Shown piece after piece: positions 33,380 to 42,408 of a DNA stretch of 64,000 nt (position 1 is the first letter of the stretch; each line of letters starts with the position of its first letter). Source of the stretch: CALARM01 sp036746235 (lineage in GTDB: Bacteria; Vulcanimicrobiota; SpSt-956; JAKJGF01); contig DAIOEN010000006.1 in the NCBI GenBank assembly GCA_036746235.1, positions 1 to 64,000 on the forward strand, given 5' to 3'. The translations under genes and the position numbers were made by a program. The notes below the pieces were generated by a model. It saw only the letters and a program-made list of their open reading frames with translations. It was not told where the DNA came from and ran no database searches.

Positions 33380-33426
33380 AGTGAAAAGATCCTGGATTTC
33401 ACCCTTCACTCTTCACTCTTCACTCA
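33380..33426. repeat. GTGAAAA / CTTCACT arrays overlapping a stop codon
   Basis: AGTGAAAAGATCC faces GGATTTCACCCTTCACTCTTCACTCTTCACT. The array fills the gap between convergent genes, and its end contributes the TGA stop (33426-33424) of the sensor gene. The left arm starts right at the TAA of the flippase gene. Confidence 0.8.
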
Positions 33427-35586
33427 ATAAACATTCAACCTGTCTTTTTTATCCAGGCATTTCTGCCTGTAATATTCAGGATAAAAATTTACAAGACATT
33501 CAGGACATATACCGTGGCTGAATTCTGCATTGGAATGTTCTTCAATATAAGCTTCTACCTGATGCCAGAAACCATTGTCATCACGTATTTTTTTACAGGA
33601 TGAACATATGGGAATTAACCCCTTGAGTGTATTGATATGTTCAAGAGATTGTTGAAGATGATTTATGAGTCTGTTTTTTTCTTCAGTCATTTTTTTTATT
33701 TCCGTAATATCTTCTATTGAAAGGAGGATTAAATGTGTATCCATGGTTTCCCTGTATATTTTTTTTGCATTCACAACCATTGTCCTCTGTCCGAGAGAAG
33801 GGAAATCCTGATTCACTTCAACATTTTCAACTATATGTTCCTCAGGTAATATATTATCAAGCAAATTCTTGAGTTCCGGTATATTCCACTGTCCTCCGTT
33901 CAGGTCATAAAAAATCTGCCCTTCTGCTTCAGAAGGGCTTACATTAAAAGTCCGGTAAAAAGACTGATTTGCCGAAACTATTCTCATTTGAGAATTGAGT
34001 ACTACGAGGCAATCACGCATGGTATGAATAATACTTTCAGCATATTCCCTTGCTTCCCGTAATTGCTGTTCTGATTTTTTCTGTTCCGTAATATCTTCAT
34101 AGGTACCGATAATACCTATGACATTCCCTTTCGTGTCATGGAGCGGTATTTTATTTGTATCAATCCATGCCTGTTTCCCGTCTGATTGTATCTGGCTTTC
34201 AATCAAATGGTATTCGGGAGTATCTGTCTTTATAACCCTTCTGTCAGACTTACGGGATAAATCTGCCTTATCTTTTCCCCCTGTCAGCTCATAATCAGTT
34301 TTTCCAGTTACTTCCTCAGGTGACTTCAGACCTCTGTCTGAAGCAAAGAGGCTGTTACATCCAAGATAAACAGATTTACTGTTCTTCCAGAATACCCGGG
34401 CAGGGATGGAATCCAGCACAACCTGAAGCATATTCCGCGATTTCCAGAGTTCTTCATCATTTTTTTTACGATCAAAAAGATTTACAAAAAATTCTCCAAC
34501 CATTTTAAGTAATTTTATATCTTCTTCTTTCCATAATTTTTCAGCCCTGTCTGAAGAGAAACCGAAGAGACCGATAAGGCTTTTATTCATTACGAGAGGT
34601 ATGGCAAAAAGTGATTTCATATCACAGGCAATCCAGACTTCTTTTTTTATCTTTTTACCTGACGGGAATTCATCCTCACCGGGAATGTGTATATAATCAA
34701 ACAATTGTTTTTGTTCCATAGAACATGAGAAGGATTCAAATGACATCTCTTTAAATCTGTCACTTCTCGGCTGAATACCTTCATTGCACCATTCATATGT
34801 TTGTGCAATACCTGTTAAATCATCTGAATAAAGATCTACAAAACAGCGGTCAACACGAACAAACTCTCCGAGTGCTTTTAAAGCCCAGTATATTTCCCTG
34901 TCAATCTGTGACGGAGTAAGGTTTATAAAATGGGTGGATATAGCTGCTACAAGTTGTTCCATTAACAGTCTGTAACATAGATCTTCCTGGGCCTGTTTTC
35001 TTTCCGCAACTTCCTTCTGAAGTTTCTCATTGGCCTTTTTAAGCTCATCAGTACGATTTTTCACAAGCTCTTCAAGATGATTACGATATTCATTTAATTC
35101 TTCCTCAATATGTTTTCTTTTAGTAATATCTCTTATTATGGCAAGAACAAAAATACCACTTTTATGGTGTCCTGATGAGAGGGATAATTCTATGGGAAAG
35201 AATGTATTATCACTCCGTAAAGCTGTAAGAGTTACCGTTTTCCCTATAGCTCCGTCCGGTTTCCCTGTAGTAAGATAACTTTTTACCTGATGGCTGTGAA
35301 TTTCTCTGTAATCGTCCGGTATGATAATATCAAGAGATTTCCCCAGTACATCCTCTTTTTTATGACCGAACATTTTTTCTGCTGCAATATTAAATATATT
35401 TATCAATCCATGTTCGTCTATTGCTATAATTGCATCTTTACTGGCATCTATGACTGTAAAAAAACAGTCTTCACATTTAACCATGGGGCCTCTCAGGGGA
35501 GCAGATTCTGCGTCAAGGTATTTTCTGTCTTTTTCAACAGAAGAACTTTCGTTATTTAACTCTTTTTCTCTGTCAAATCTTTGCAT
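33424..35586 (-). CDS. PAS-GAF-PAS-PAS sensor protein with Cys-rich C-terminal domain
   Basis: The 720-residue protein has PAS (about 45-165), a coiled coil (about 165-210), a GAF-like domain (about 215-375), PAS (about 385-505), PAS (about 510-625) and a short coiled coil. It ends in CSSCKKIRDDNGFWHQVEAYI...HGICPECLVNFYPE. That last module, with two CxxC pairs, is a known ending of PAS sensors, but its output is not established. There is no HisKA, GGDEF or kinase domain, so it must signal through a partner. AGGAGG lies 8 bp before the ATG, and it has its own promoter. The stop codon lies in a heptamer array. Confidence 0.85.
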   Translation of the reverse strand: MQRFDREKELNNESSSVEKDRKYLDAESAPLRGPMVKCEDCFFTVIDASKDAIIAIDEHGLINIFNIAAEKMFGHKKEDVLGKSLDIIIPDDYREIHSHQVKSYLTTGKPDGAIGKTVTLTALRSDNTFFPIELSLSSGHHKSGIFVLAIIRDITKRKHIEEELNEYRNHLEELVKNRTDELKKANEKLQKEVAERKQAQEDLCYRLLMEQLVAAISTHFINLTPSQIDREIYWALKALGEFVRVDRCFVDLYSDDLTGIAQTYEWCNEGIQPRSDRFKEMSFESFSCSMEQKQLFDYIHIPGEDEFPSGKKIKKEVWIACDMKSLFAIPLVMNKSLIGLFGFSSDRAEKLWKEEDIKLLKMVGEFFVNLFDRKKNDEELWKSRNMLQVVLDSIPARVFWKNSKSVYLGCNSLFASDRGLKSPEEVTGKTDYELTGGKDKADLSRKSDRRVIKTDTPEYHLIESQIQSDGKQAWIDTNKIPLHDTKGNVIGIIGTYEDITEQKKSEQQLREAREYAESIIHTMRDCLVVLNSQMRIVSANQSFYRTFNVSPSEAEGQIFYDLNGGQWNIPELKNLLDNILPEEHIVENVEVNQDFPSLGQRTMVVNAKKIYRETMDTHLILLSIEDITEIKKMTEEKNRLINHLQQSLEHINTLKGLIPICSSCKKIRDDNGFWHQVEAYIEEHSNAEFSHGICPECLVNFYPEYYRQKCLDKKDRLNVY

Positions 35587-35637
35587 AAAAATACCCTCCT
35601 CTTAAATTTTCTCTCTGCATATAAATATCCTGATTTT

Positions 35638-35665
35638 AATATAGCTCTTATATTATTCCTGTCAA
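35638..35665 (-). promoter_or_regulatory. Sigma-70 promoter of the PAS/GAF sensor gene
   Basis: Minus strand: TTGACA (35665-35660), a 16-bp spacer, TATATT (35643-35638). The leader would be about 45 nt. It lies 21 bp after the TPR gene, so the sensor is transcribed independently. Confidence 0.65.
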
Positions 35666-35686
35666 TAGCTTTTTATAATTTTTTTT

Positions 35687-37597
35687 TTATGTATCTCCTG
35701 TAAAAACAATATCTTCCCCTTCGAGCATCTTTAGCTCATCATATTTAAGCCTTTTCTTCATATCACTTATTCTTTTTACTATTTCTTTTCTGTCTTCTGC
35801 ATCACATAGTTTCAGGTAAATATACATTTCCTTTACAGCTTTGAAAAAATCACCTTTTTTCTGATAAAGCACTCCCAGGTTACGATGGGCCTCTGCAATG
35901 GAAGGATCAAGTTCTATGGCTTTATAGTAACTTTCCTGTGCATCAAGAAGCCTGTTCATATCATTATAGACTGCTCCGAGATTTGAATATGCTATGGCAT
36001 AATCTTCTTTTAAATTAATAGCTTCTTTGTAATGGTTAAGGGCTTCATGAAAGATCTTAAGTCTGTAGAAAATATTACCAAGATAAAGATGGACCTCCGG
36101 GTCGGCTAAATTCTTATTTACGGCAATCTTAAAATATTCCTGAGCCTTCTTTAATTTTTGAAGGTCATAATAGACAAGGCCAAGTTGAAAATAAACTTCT
36201 CCTCTATCAAAACCACCCGTGATAGCCATGTCAAAATTTTTTATGGCATCATTGTATTGTTTCATTTCTTTATGGATAATACCAATTCTGTAGTAAGCTT
36301 CTGAGAAATCATTTTTTATATTTAAAATATTTAAATACTGTGCAATGGAACCTTCAAAATCACCTTTATTAAACAATATCACGGCAATTCCTGACAGTGC
36401 CTGAATATTGGCAGGATCATATTTTAGGAGTTTCTTATATTCATTTTCAGCAAGAACAATAAGGCCTTTCTTTTCATAACTTATGGCCAAATTATAGCGG
36501 GCATCATGACAGGTCTGATCCAGTCTTATAGCTTTTTGATACTGTCTTATGGATTCATCAATATTATCATGAGCAAATAAATATTTTCCAAGATTGACAT
36601 AACAGTCAGGAGAATTGGGATTTAATCTGATTGCTTCTTCAAGGTTCTTTAACTCCCTGTCCTCTTCGACTGCCAGCGCTATTCCTTCCGATGCAATTAT
36701 AGCACCTTCTCCGGTAATTTTAGTTTCAGAAACATCATCCAGTAAATCCAGAATTTCTTTCTTTTCTCCGGGAGAAAGTTCCTGTTCTTCACAGATACGG
36801 GCAAGGCTCGCCTTTGCCTGAGGTAAATCCTTATTCAGTGCAACTGCTTTTTTAAAGCTATCCCTGGAACTTACATAATCTCCTTTAATATAATAAATTG
36901 TACCCAGATTGGAATAGGCCTCTGCATAATCAGGATCTATAGTTATAGCTTTACGAAAAGACTCTATGGCTTTATTGTACTGCCTTGTTTCTTCATAAAG
37001 CACTCCCAGATTGGAAAAAGCAATTGCATTGGAAGAGTCATAACGTAAAGCCTGCTGTATTTTTTTTATACCTTCAGTATAACGGGAGAGTTTACCGCAG
37101 GCATAGGCAAAATTAATATAGGCCTGAATGCAATCAGGTTTTATCTTTATAGCTTTTTCGCATTCCTCTTTCATCTCTTCGTACATCTCTCTGACACCAT
37201 ATATATGGGCAATATTAATATGAGCTTCTGCCAGAGTGGGATCTATCTCAAGGGCATGGCGAAATTGTAATATTGCTTCATCCATACGTCCCTGTCTGCT
37301 GTACAGAACACCAAGATTACAGTAAGCGCCTGAGAGGGATGGATTTAAAACTATAGCTCTGGAAAGATATTCACCTGCTTTATCATATTCTTTAATCATA
37401 AGAAAAATATAGCCGAGATTGGCAAATATCTCCGGTGAAGAAGGATTAATTACAACGGCCTTCTCAAGTTCTTCTATAGCACGTTCATAATGGCCTTCTT
37501 TTGCATAGAGAACTCCTAAACTGGCATGACCGTTAAATAATTCTTCCTTATCTCTGCCTTTGTTATTGGATTTTGATAAAGAAGGATCTTTTGCCAT
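35687..37597 (-). CDS. TPR-repeat protein, kinase-less paralogue of the upstream TPR kinase
   Basis: The 636-residue protein is almost entirely tetratricopeptide repeats (about sixteen), with a poorly conserved acidic break near residues 290-320. It has no signal peptide and no catalytic domain. It aligns from end to end with the C-terminal two thirds of the kinase encoded just upstream: SLGVLYAKEGHYERAIEELEKA versus SNLGVLYAKEGSYDRAMEEFEQA near the start, and EAHRNLGVLYQKKGDF versus EAHRNLGVLYQKKGEF near the end. AGGTG lies 10 bp before the ATG. The gap to the kinase is 52 bp, so it is probably the second gene of an operon and may compete for or share its partners. Confidence 0.88.
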   Translation of the reverse strand: MAKDPSLSKSNNKGRDKEELFNGHASLGVLYAKEGHYERAIEELEKAVVINPSSPEIFANLGYIFLMIKEYDKAGEYLSRAIVLNPSLSGAYCNLGVLYSRQGRMDEAILQFRHALEIDPTLAEAHINIAHIYGVREMYEEMKEECEKAIKIKPDCIQAYINFAYACGKLSRYTEGIKKIQQALRYDSSNAIAFSNLGVLYEETRQYNKAIESFRKAITIDPDYAEAYSNLGTIYYIKGDYVSSRDSFKKAVALNKDLPQAKASLARICEEQELSPGEKKEILDLLDDVSETKITGEGAIIASEGIALAVEEDRELKNLEEAIRLNPNSPDCYVNLGKYLFAHDNIDESIRQYQKAIRLDQTCHDARYNLAISYEKKGLIVLAENEYKKLLKYDPANIQALSGIAVILFNKGDFEGSIAQYLNILNIKNDFSEAYYRIGIIHKEMKQYNDAIKNFDMAITGGFDRGEVYFQLGLVYYDLQKLKKAQEYFKIAVNKNLADPEVHLYLGNIFYRLKIFHEALNHYKEAINLKEDYAIAYSNLGAVYNDMNRLLDAQESYYKAIELDPSIAEAHRNLGVLYQKKGDFFKAVKEMYIYLKLCDAEDRKEIVKRISDMKKRLKYDELKMLEGEDIVFTGDT

Positions 37598-37649
37598 AGA
37601 ATTATGTCACCTGCAATTTTTCTATACTCCGGGGAAATCAATAAAACAA

Positions 37650-40496
37650 TCACCTTCCGGCTCTTAGTGATTGTTTGATTTTATATTCCATATCCTTTAT
37701 TCTTTTTCTGATTTCCCTGCTGTCTTCCGGTTCACCGAGGCTCAAATATATTTCCATTTCATCTATAGCCTTAAGAAACTCTCCTTTTTTCTGATAAAGG
37801 ACTCCAAGATTACGATGGGCTTCCGCTATATTTCTGTCCAGTTGTAAAGCTCTATAATAATAATCTTCTGCCTTATCAAGCATATTTAAATCATTATATA
37901 CTGCACCCAGATTTGAATAGGCTATGGCATAGTCAGATTTCAGCTGTACAACCTCTTCATACTGCCACATGGCTTCGTGTAATAATTTCTTTCTGTAATA
38001 TATATTCCCGAGATATAAATGAGCCTCAGGATAGGTCAAATTCCTGCTTATAGCAATTTTAAGATATTCTTCGGCTTTATCATAGAGGTGCTCCTGTTCA
38101 TAATAAATCATTGCAAGGTTAAAATAAAGATCTGAAGAGGTAAATCCCATTTCAAGAGCTTTTTCCAGGGAAGTTTTCGCAGATTTATATTTCTTTAATC
38201 CCATATATGACATACCCAGTCCATAATGGGCTTCCGGAATATCATTTTTTATGGTAATCAGATTTGAATAATTTACAGAAGAACTCTCGAAATCCTTTTT
38301 CATAAGGAGTAATTTTCCCAGGTGTAAATATGCTTCAATATGGGAAGGCTGATTTTTTATCACTTTCCTGTATTCTGTATCTGCAAGGCAGTTAAGCCCT
38401 TTTTTCTCATAGGCCTGTGCCAGATAAAAATGGCCGTCTATTCCGGAAGGTTCGATACGAATAGCCCTCTGATAATGTCTGATACCTTCATCCATATTGC
38501 CATGGTCAATATAATAACGTCCGAGTTCGATATAAGGGGCAGGTTCATTCGGTATGACGGTTATCTGGGCTTCCAGTCTCCTTTTTTTATCTTCCTCTCC
38601 CTTTTTGTCCTGAAATGTTACAAATCCCTGTTCCTCATCATTATCTTCAGGTGAAAGAACATTGGGCGACAGAGCCAGATCTTCATTGGTGAATACTATT
38701 TTTTCAGGAGCAGTAGCCAGTAATTTAAGTACTTCCTGTTTTTCTTTTTCGTTTACCTTCTGTTCTTTACAGAGTCTCGCAAGATTGGCTTTTGCCTGCA
38801 TAAATTCAGGATTTAGCTCTACGGCTTTCTTAAAGCTTTCTCTTGATTTATCGAAATCTCCTTTTTTATAATAAACTATACCCATGTTGGAATAAGCTTC
38901 GGCGTAATCAGGCTCTATAGAAATAGCTTTATTAAAAGATTCTATTGCTTTATCATACTGTTTATTTTCTCCGTAAAGAACACCAAGATTCGAATGGGCA
39001 AAGGCACTTGAAGAATCAAAAAGGATTGCTTTTTCCAATCTTTTTATACCTTTATCATAAGAGCCTGTTTTACCGCAGCCATAGGCATAATTTATATAGG
39101 CTTCCATACATTCAGGTTTTTTTCTTATGGCTTTCTCACATTCCTCTATCATTTCTTTGTACATATGCCTGTTCCCGTATATATGAGCTATATTAATATG
39201 AGCATGGGCAAGAGAATTATCCATTGTGAGTGCTTTCTGAAAGTGCTTTATCGCTTCTTCCATCATACCTTTTCTGTTATATAAAACACCGAGATTGCAG
39301 TAAGCTCCTGAGAGTTTCGGATTTAACTCTATGGCTTTATTAAAATATTCCAGAGCCATATCATAATCTTTAACCATAAGGGAAACATAGCCGAGATTGG
39401 AATATACCTCTGGTGACGACGGGTCCAGAATAATAGCCTGTTCAAATTCTTCCATTGCCCTGTCATAACTGCCTTCTTTCGCATAAAGAACTCCCAGATT
39501 CGAATGAGCCTTTGCAAGATCTGCAGACTCTTTACCTTTATGTTCCGATTTATGCCTTGTTTTCTGTTTTATGGAGACAGGAGAAGCCTGTTTCTTACCA
39601 ACACAAAGAAGAGCTGTTTTCAGTTCATCGGCCGACTTATAACGATCTTCAATTACAAATTCCAGAGATTTCATGACAATCTGTTCCGTAAGAACTGAAA
39701 TAGAGGGATTTAATTTTCTAACCGCTTCAAATTCAAAAGGTACTACAGGGAATTTACCTGTAAGGAGATGATGCATTGTAGCACCAAGAGCATAAATATC
39801 ACTCTGAGGTCTTGGTTTACCTTCATATTGTTCAGGAGGAGAATAACCTACAGTGCCTATAATGGTCTTTGCGGTAGTCGTGAGACCATGCTCTACAGGT
39901 CTTGCAATACCGAAGTCAACCAGTATAGCCATATTATCACTTCTCCTTATAACAATATTTGCCGGTTTTATATCCCTGTAAATAACCACCGGTTTATGAT
40001 TATGAAGATAATCAAGTACAGAACAGATTTGTATGGCCCATTCAATTACTTTACCTTCGGCAAGTCCGGGATGACCTTCTTTTTCAAGTATAGCTTCAAG
40101 ATCTACTCCTTCTATATAATCCATTATCATAAAATAATTATCAAAATCATAAAAATAATCACTTACTCTCGGCAGATTGGGATGTGATAGTTTTGCAAGT
40201 AAACCTGCCTCACGTTCAAACCTGGCAATAAGGATTTCATCACTTTCTTCATAAGATTCATCTATAAAAAGTTCTTTAATGGCAATAGTTTTGCCTGTCA
40301 TATCTTCTCCGATATAAACGGCACCCATTCCGCCTGTTTTAATCAACCTGACAACCTGATAAGAATTCTTTATAACTGTACCGGGTGCCAGAGTACCATC
40401 AGACGAGTATCTGGAAATAGATGAGCCGCAGGAAATACAATTTTCTTTGTCAGAATTATTGGAATGTCCGCAATTTGGACAGGAAATAAGCTCCAT
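37650..40496 (-). CDS. Ser/Thr protein kinase with N-terminal zinc ribbon and C-terminal TPR array
   Basis: The 948-residue protein starts with a zinc ribbon (CPNCGHSNNSDKENCISCGSS, residues 6-26). A complete Ser/Thr kinase domain follows (about 40-300): glycine loop KTGGMGAVYIG, IAIKE, catalytic YRDIKPANIVI, LVDFGIARP and GTVGYSPPEQY. A basic linker leads to about sixteen TPRs (about 330-935) interrupted by an acidic insert near 610-650. There is no membrane segment, so it is a cytoplasmic kinase whose TPRs probably recruit substrates. The TPR part is duplicated as a separate gene immediately downstream. GAGGT lies 5 bp before the ATG. A heptamer cassette stands in its leader. Confidence 0.92.
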   Translation of the reverse strand: MELISCPNCGHSNNSDKENCISCGSSISRYSSDGTLAPGTVIKNSYQVVRLIKTGGMGAVYIGEDMTGKTIAIKELFIDESYEESDEILIARFEREAGLLAKLSHPNLPRVSDYFYDFDNYFMIMDYIEGVDLEAILEKEGHPGLAEGKVIEWAIQICSVLDYLHNHKPVVIYRDIKPANIVIRRSDNMAILVDFGIARPVEHGLTTTAKTIIGTVGYSPPEQYEGKPRPQSDIYALGATMHHLLTGKFPVVPFEFEAVRKLNPSISVLTEQIVMKSLEFVIEDRYKSADELKTALLCVGKKQASPVSIKQKTRHKSEHKGKESADLAKAHSNLGVLYAKEGSYDRAMEEFEQAIILDPSSPEVYSNLGYVSLMVKDYDMALEYFNKAIELNPKLSGAYCNLGVLYNRKGMMEEAIKHFQKALTMDNSLAHAHINIAHIYGNRHMYKEMIEECEKAIRKKPECMEAYINYAYGCGKTGSYDKGIKRLEKAILFDSSSAFAHSNLGVLYGENKQYDKAIESFNKAISIEPDYAEAYSNMGIVYYKKGDFDKSRESFKKAVELNPEFMQAKANLARLCKEQKVNEKEKQEVLKLLATAPEKIVFTNEDLALSPNVLSPEDNDEEQGFVTFQDKKGEEDKKRRLEAQITVIPNEPAPYIELGRYYIDHGNMDEGIRHYQRAIRIEPSGIDGHFYLAQAYEKKGLNCLADTEYRKVIKNQPSHIEAYLHLGKLLLMKKDFESSSVNYSNLITIKNDIPEAHYGLGMSYMGLKKYKSAKTSLEKALEMGFTSSDLYFNLAMIYYEQEHLYDKAEEYLKIAISRNLTYPEAHLYLGNIYYRKKLLHEAMWQYEEVVQLKSDYAIAYSNLGAVYNDLNMLDKAEDYYYRALQLDRNIAEAHRNLGVLYQKKGEFLKAIDEMEIYLSLGEPEDSREIRKRIKDMEYKIKQSLRAGR

Positions 40497-40513
40497 AATA
40501 CCTCTAAAATTAT

Positions 40514-40567
40514 TTAAATCGTAACGCGTAACGCGTAACGCGTAACGCGTAACGGATCACGATTTAA
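40514..40567. repeat. 54-bp heptamer cassette TTAAATC-(GTAACGC)n-CGATTTAA, copy 2
   Basis: The order is TTAAATC, GTAACGC four times, GTAACGG, ATCA, CGATTTAA. It has the same flanks as 21080-21126 and is exactly one 7-bp unit longer. It lies 18 bp upstream of the kinase start, in the presumed leader. Confidence 0.88.
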
Positions 40568-40587
40568 TAAGTTAAACTCTAGAAATT

Positions 40588-40616
40588 ATATTAACTGAAA
40601 TTAGATTAAAAGTCAA
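40588..40616 (-). promoter_or_regulatory. Candidate promoter of the TPR-kinase operon
   Basis: Minus strand: TTGACT (40616-40611), a 17-bp spacer, TAATAT (40593-40588). The -10 is weak; a perfect TATAAT 3 bp further on is too far from the -35. The leader would include the heptamer cassette. Confidence 0.35.
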
Positions 40617-40623
40617 TTAAAAT

Positions 40624-40700
40624 GGTGAAAAGTGAGTAGTGAGTAGTAAAAATCAAGTAAAATAACGTTTTTTTCACTTTTCACTTTTCACTTTTCACTC
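40624..40700. repeat. Facing GTGAAAA/GTGAGTA and CACTTTT arrays
   Basis: GGTGAAAAGTGAGTAGTGAGTAG (40624-40646) faces TTCACTTTTCACTTTTCACTTTTCACTC (40673-40700) across a 26-nt spacer. It lies just beyond the 3' end of dacB. The right arm holds nearly four identical units. Confidence 0.85.
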
Positions 40701-40715
40701 TGCTTACATCACACT

Positions 40716-42164
40716 TCAGATAGGCTTTTTACATGATGCCAGCACCGTAACTATTCTATCTTCTCCGTCTTTTGCAGCCCATTCCGGCACATTATTACTG
40801 ACTATAGAAAAAACCAGTGATTGGCCGTAAGAAGTTGTCACATAACCTGAAAGGGCTGACACTCCGTTAAGGGTACCTGTCTTACCTTTAAGATTTCCCT
40901 TTGCGCCGGTCCCTCTGAGCCTTTTTTTTAAAGTACCGTCCACACCTGCTACAGAAAGACTGTCCATAAAACTTTTACGAAATTCCGACCTGTACATAAA
41001 GGTAAGAATATCTACAATTATGCGGACAGTCACGCGATTTTCCGCAGAAAGTCCTGAACCGTCAACCATAGTAAGACCTTTTATATCTGTGCCGATATAA
41101 CCAAGAAATCCTTTTACAATACTGCTTCCATTTTCTGAGGTTCCATAACCATTATAGATACCTCCGATAGTCTTCAGGAGCATTTCTGCAGAAAGATTAT
41201 CGCTTTCTTTATTTATATAGGCTATCGCCTGAGGCAGAGGAGGTGACTTATGAGAGCACAGCATAACCAGTTCATTTCTCTTATAACTTTCTTTTTTCAG
41301 GTCTATAAGTCTTACATGTCCTTTTAATTTTATGCCCTTATCTTTCAAAATTCTTGCAAAAGCAGAGGCAGTATAAAGGGCAGGCTGATGAACATTTACA
41401 TAGGTTTCCATTGTAGAATAGGTGACAGGTATAGAACCGGCTATGGTGATTTTATTGCTATTTTCACCGGGATAGACAGAAATAGTTTCATCATTATGAG
41501 AAGTTACTGTATTATTAACTATACTGAATATACCTGCAGGAGGGAATAAAGTGATAATAGCAGGAAGACCGGAAGATTTACCGGGAGCAATCCTGACATC
41601 AACAACATTTTCATTCAGAGAAAGAGGACTTATTTCAGCACTGTAAGATTCGAATTTATATTCATCTTTCCAGCCTTTTCCTCTCAGATTTCTGTCAAAA
41701 AAACTATCATCTGCTATTAAATCTCCTTCTATAATTCTTATACCCTGTAAATAAAGATTCTGTGCCATATCTTCGAAGATCTTTACAGGAGGTTTATGGA
41801 AATAAACACAGTGTGTCGGATCTCCGTTACTGTAAATAATTAAGTCTCCTTCTACCTTGCCATTACTGACATTTCCGTAAATATTCGTATCGAAACGAAA
41901 ATTATCGGTCAATTTATAAAGGGCTGTAGCAGTAGTAAAAATCTTCATATTAGATGCCGGAGCAAGAGACAGGTCTTTATTATAATCATATATAACTTCA
42001 CCGGTTTTCAGAGATTTTATATAAACAGAAACTTTCCCGCCATAAAAAGAAGGATCTGAAAGGATATAATCTATATTAGATTGAATATATTCCTTTCCAC
42101 CTGCAAAAGAAGGATTTGATGATAGATAAAGCAGGATAAAAAGAATAATGTAAAATTTTCTCAT
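40716..42164 (-). CDS. dacB: D-alanyl-D-alanine carboxypeptidase/endopeptidase, PBP4 type
   Basis: The 482-residue protein has a signal peptide (about 1-21, FAGG cleavage region) and the three penicillin-binding motifs of the S13/PBP4 family. These are S71-N-M-K74 (in APASNMKIF), SDN (KESDNLSAEML) and KTG (LKGKTGTLNG). The long beta-rich insert between the first two motifs is typical of PBP4. It should trim peptide stems or cross-links of peptidoglycan in the periplasm. The length fits the family. A divergent promoter pair separates it from the ATP-grasp gene. No other cell-wall gene is adjacent. Confidence 0.93.
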   Translation of the reverse strand: MRKFYIILFILLYLSSNPSFAGGKEYIQSNIDYILSDPSFYGGKVSVYIKSLKTGEVIYDYNKDLSLAPASNMKIFTTATALYKLTDNFRFDTNIYGNVSNGKVEGDLIIYSNGDPTHCVYFHKPPVKIFEDMAQNLYLQGIRIIEGDLIADDSFFDRNLRGKGWKDEYKFESYSAEISPLSLNENVVDVRIAPGKSSGLPAIITLFPPAGIFSIVNNTVTSHNDETISVYPGENSNKITIAGSIPVTYSTMETYVNVHQPALYTASAFARILKDKGIKLKGHVRLIDLKKESYKRNELVMLCSHKSPPLPQAIAYINKESDNLSAEMLLKTIGGIYNGYGTSENGSSIVKGFLGYIGTDIKGLTMVDGSGLSAENRVTVRIIVDILTFMYRSEFRKSFMDSLSVAGVDGTLKKRLRGTGAKGNLKGKTGTLNGVSALSGYVTTSYGQSLVFSIVSNNVPEWAAKDGEDRIVTVLASCKKPI

Positions 42165-42181
42165 ACATACCTCCTGAAAAT

Positions 42182-42236
42182 AGTGAGTAGTGAGTAGTGA
42201 ATGGTGTAGATGTTAACCACTCGTTGCTCACTGTAT
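42182..42236. repeat. GTGAGTA array with a partial facing arm upstream of dacB
   Basis: GTGAGTAGTGAGTAGTGAATGGTG (42183-42206) is followed by ACCACTCGTTGCTCACTG (42217-42233), which pairs imperfectly. It sits in the leader of dacB. Confidence 0.7.
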
Positions 42237-42245
42237 TTTATATCA
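42237..42245 (-). promoter_or_regulatory. Extended -10 box of dacB
   Basis: Minus strand TGATATAAA (42245-42237): TG, one base, TATAAA. A TTGCAC (42263-42258) lies 15 bp upstream. The leader of about 65 nt contains the array at 42182-42236. It lies back to back with the promoter of the ATP-grasp gene. Confidence 0.45.
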
Positions 42246-42274
42246 CTTTTAGAATCAGTGCAAGATGTTATAAT
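42246..42274 (+). promoter_or_regulatory. Extended -10 promoter of the ATP-grasp gene
   Basis: CTTTTA (42246-42251), a 17-bp spacer, and a perfect TATAAT (42269-42274) with TG one base before it. The leader would be about 128 nt and includes the array at 42356-42394. Confidence 0.55.
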
Positions 42275-42355
42275 TATTTCGTGTTACAAAAAAAGGATTT
42301 CTAAGTTAGACGTAGAAAATTTCTCTTTCTGACAAAAAATATGTAAATAATTCTT

Positions 42356-42394
42356 GCGTAACCCATTACGCATCAAGTATTACGCATCACGAAT
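42356..42394. repeat. ATTACGC heptamer array with internal inverted copy
   Basis: GCGTAACCCATTACGCATCAAGTATTACGCATCACGAAT contains ATTACGC twice and ATCACGA. GCGTAA (42356-42361) can pair with TTACGC (42366-42371). It ends about 15 bp before the start of the ATP-grasp gene. Confidence 0.7.
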
Positions 42395-42408
42395 CGAGAG
42401 GCCATGAG

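Noticed and set aside
40514..40567. Heptamer arrays as possible CRISPR arrays
   Set aside because: Units are 7 bp with no unique spacers and no cas genes nearby; these are simple tandem repeats.
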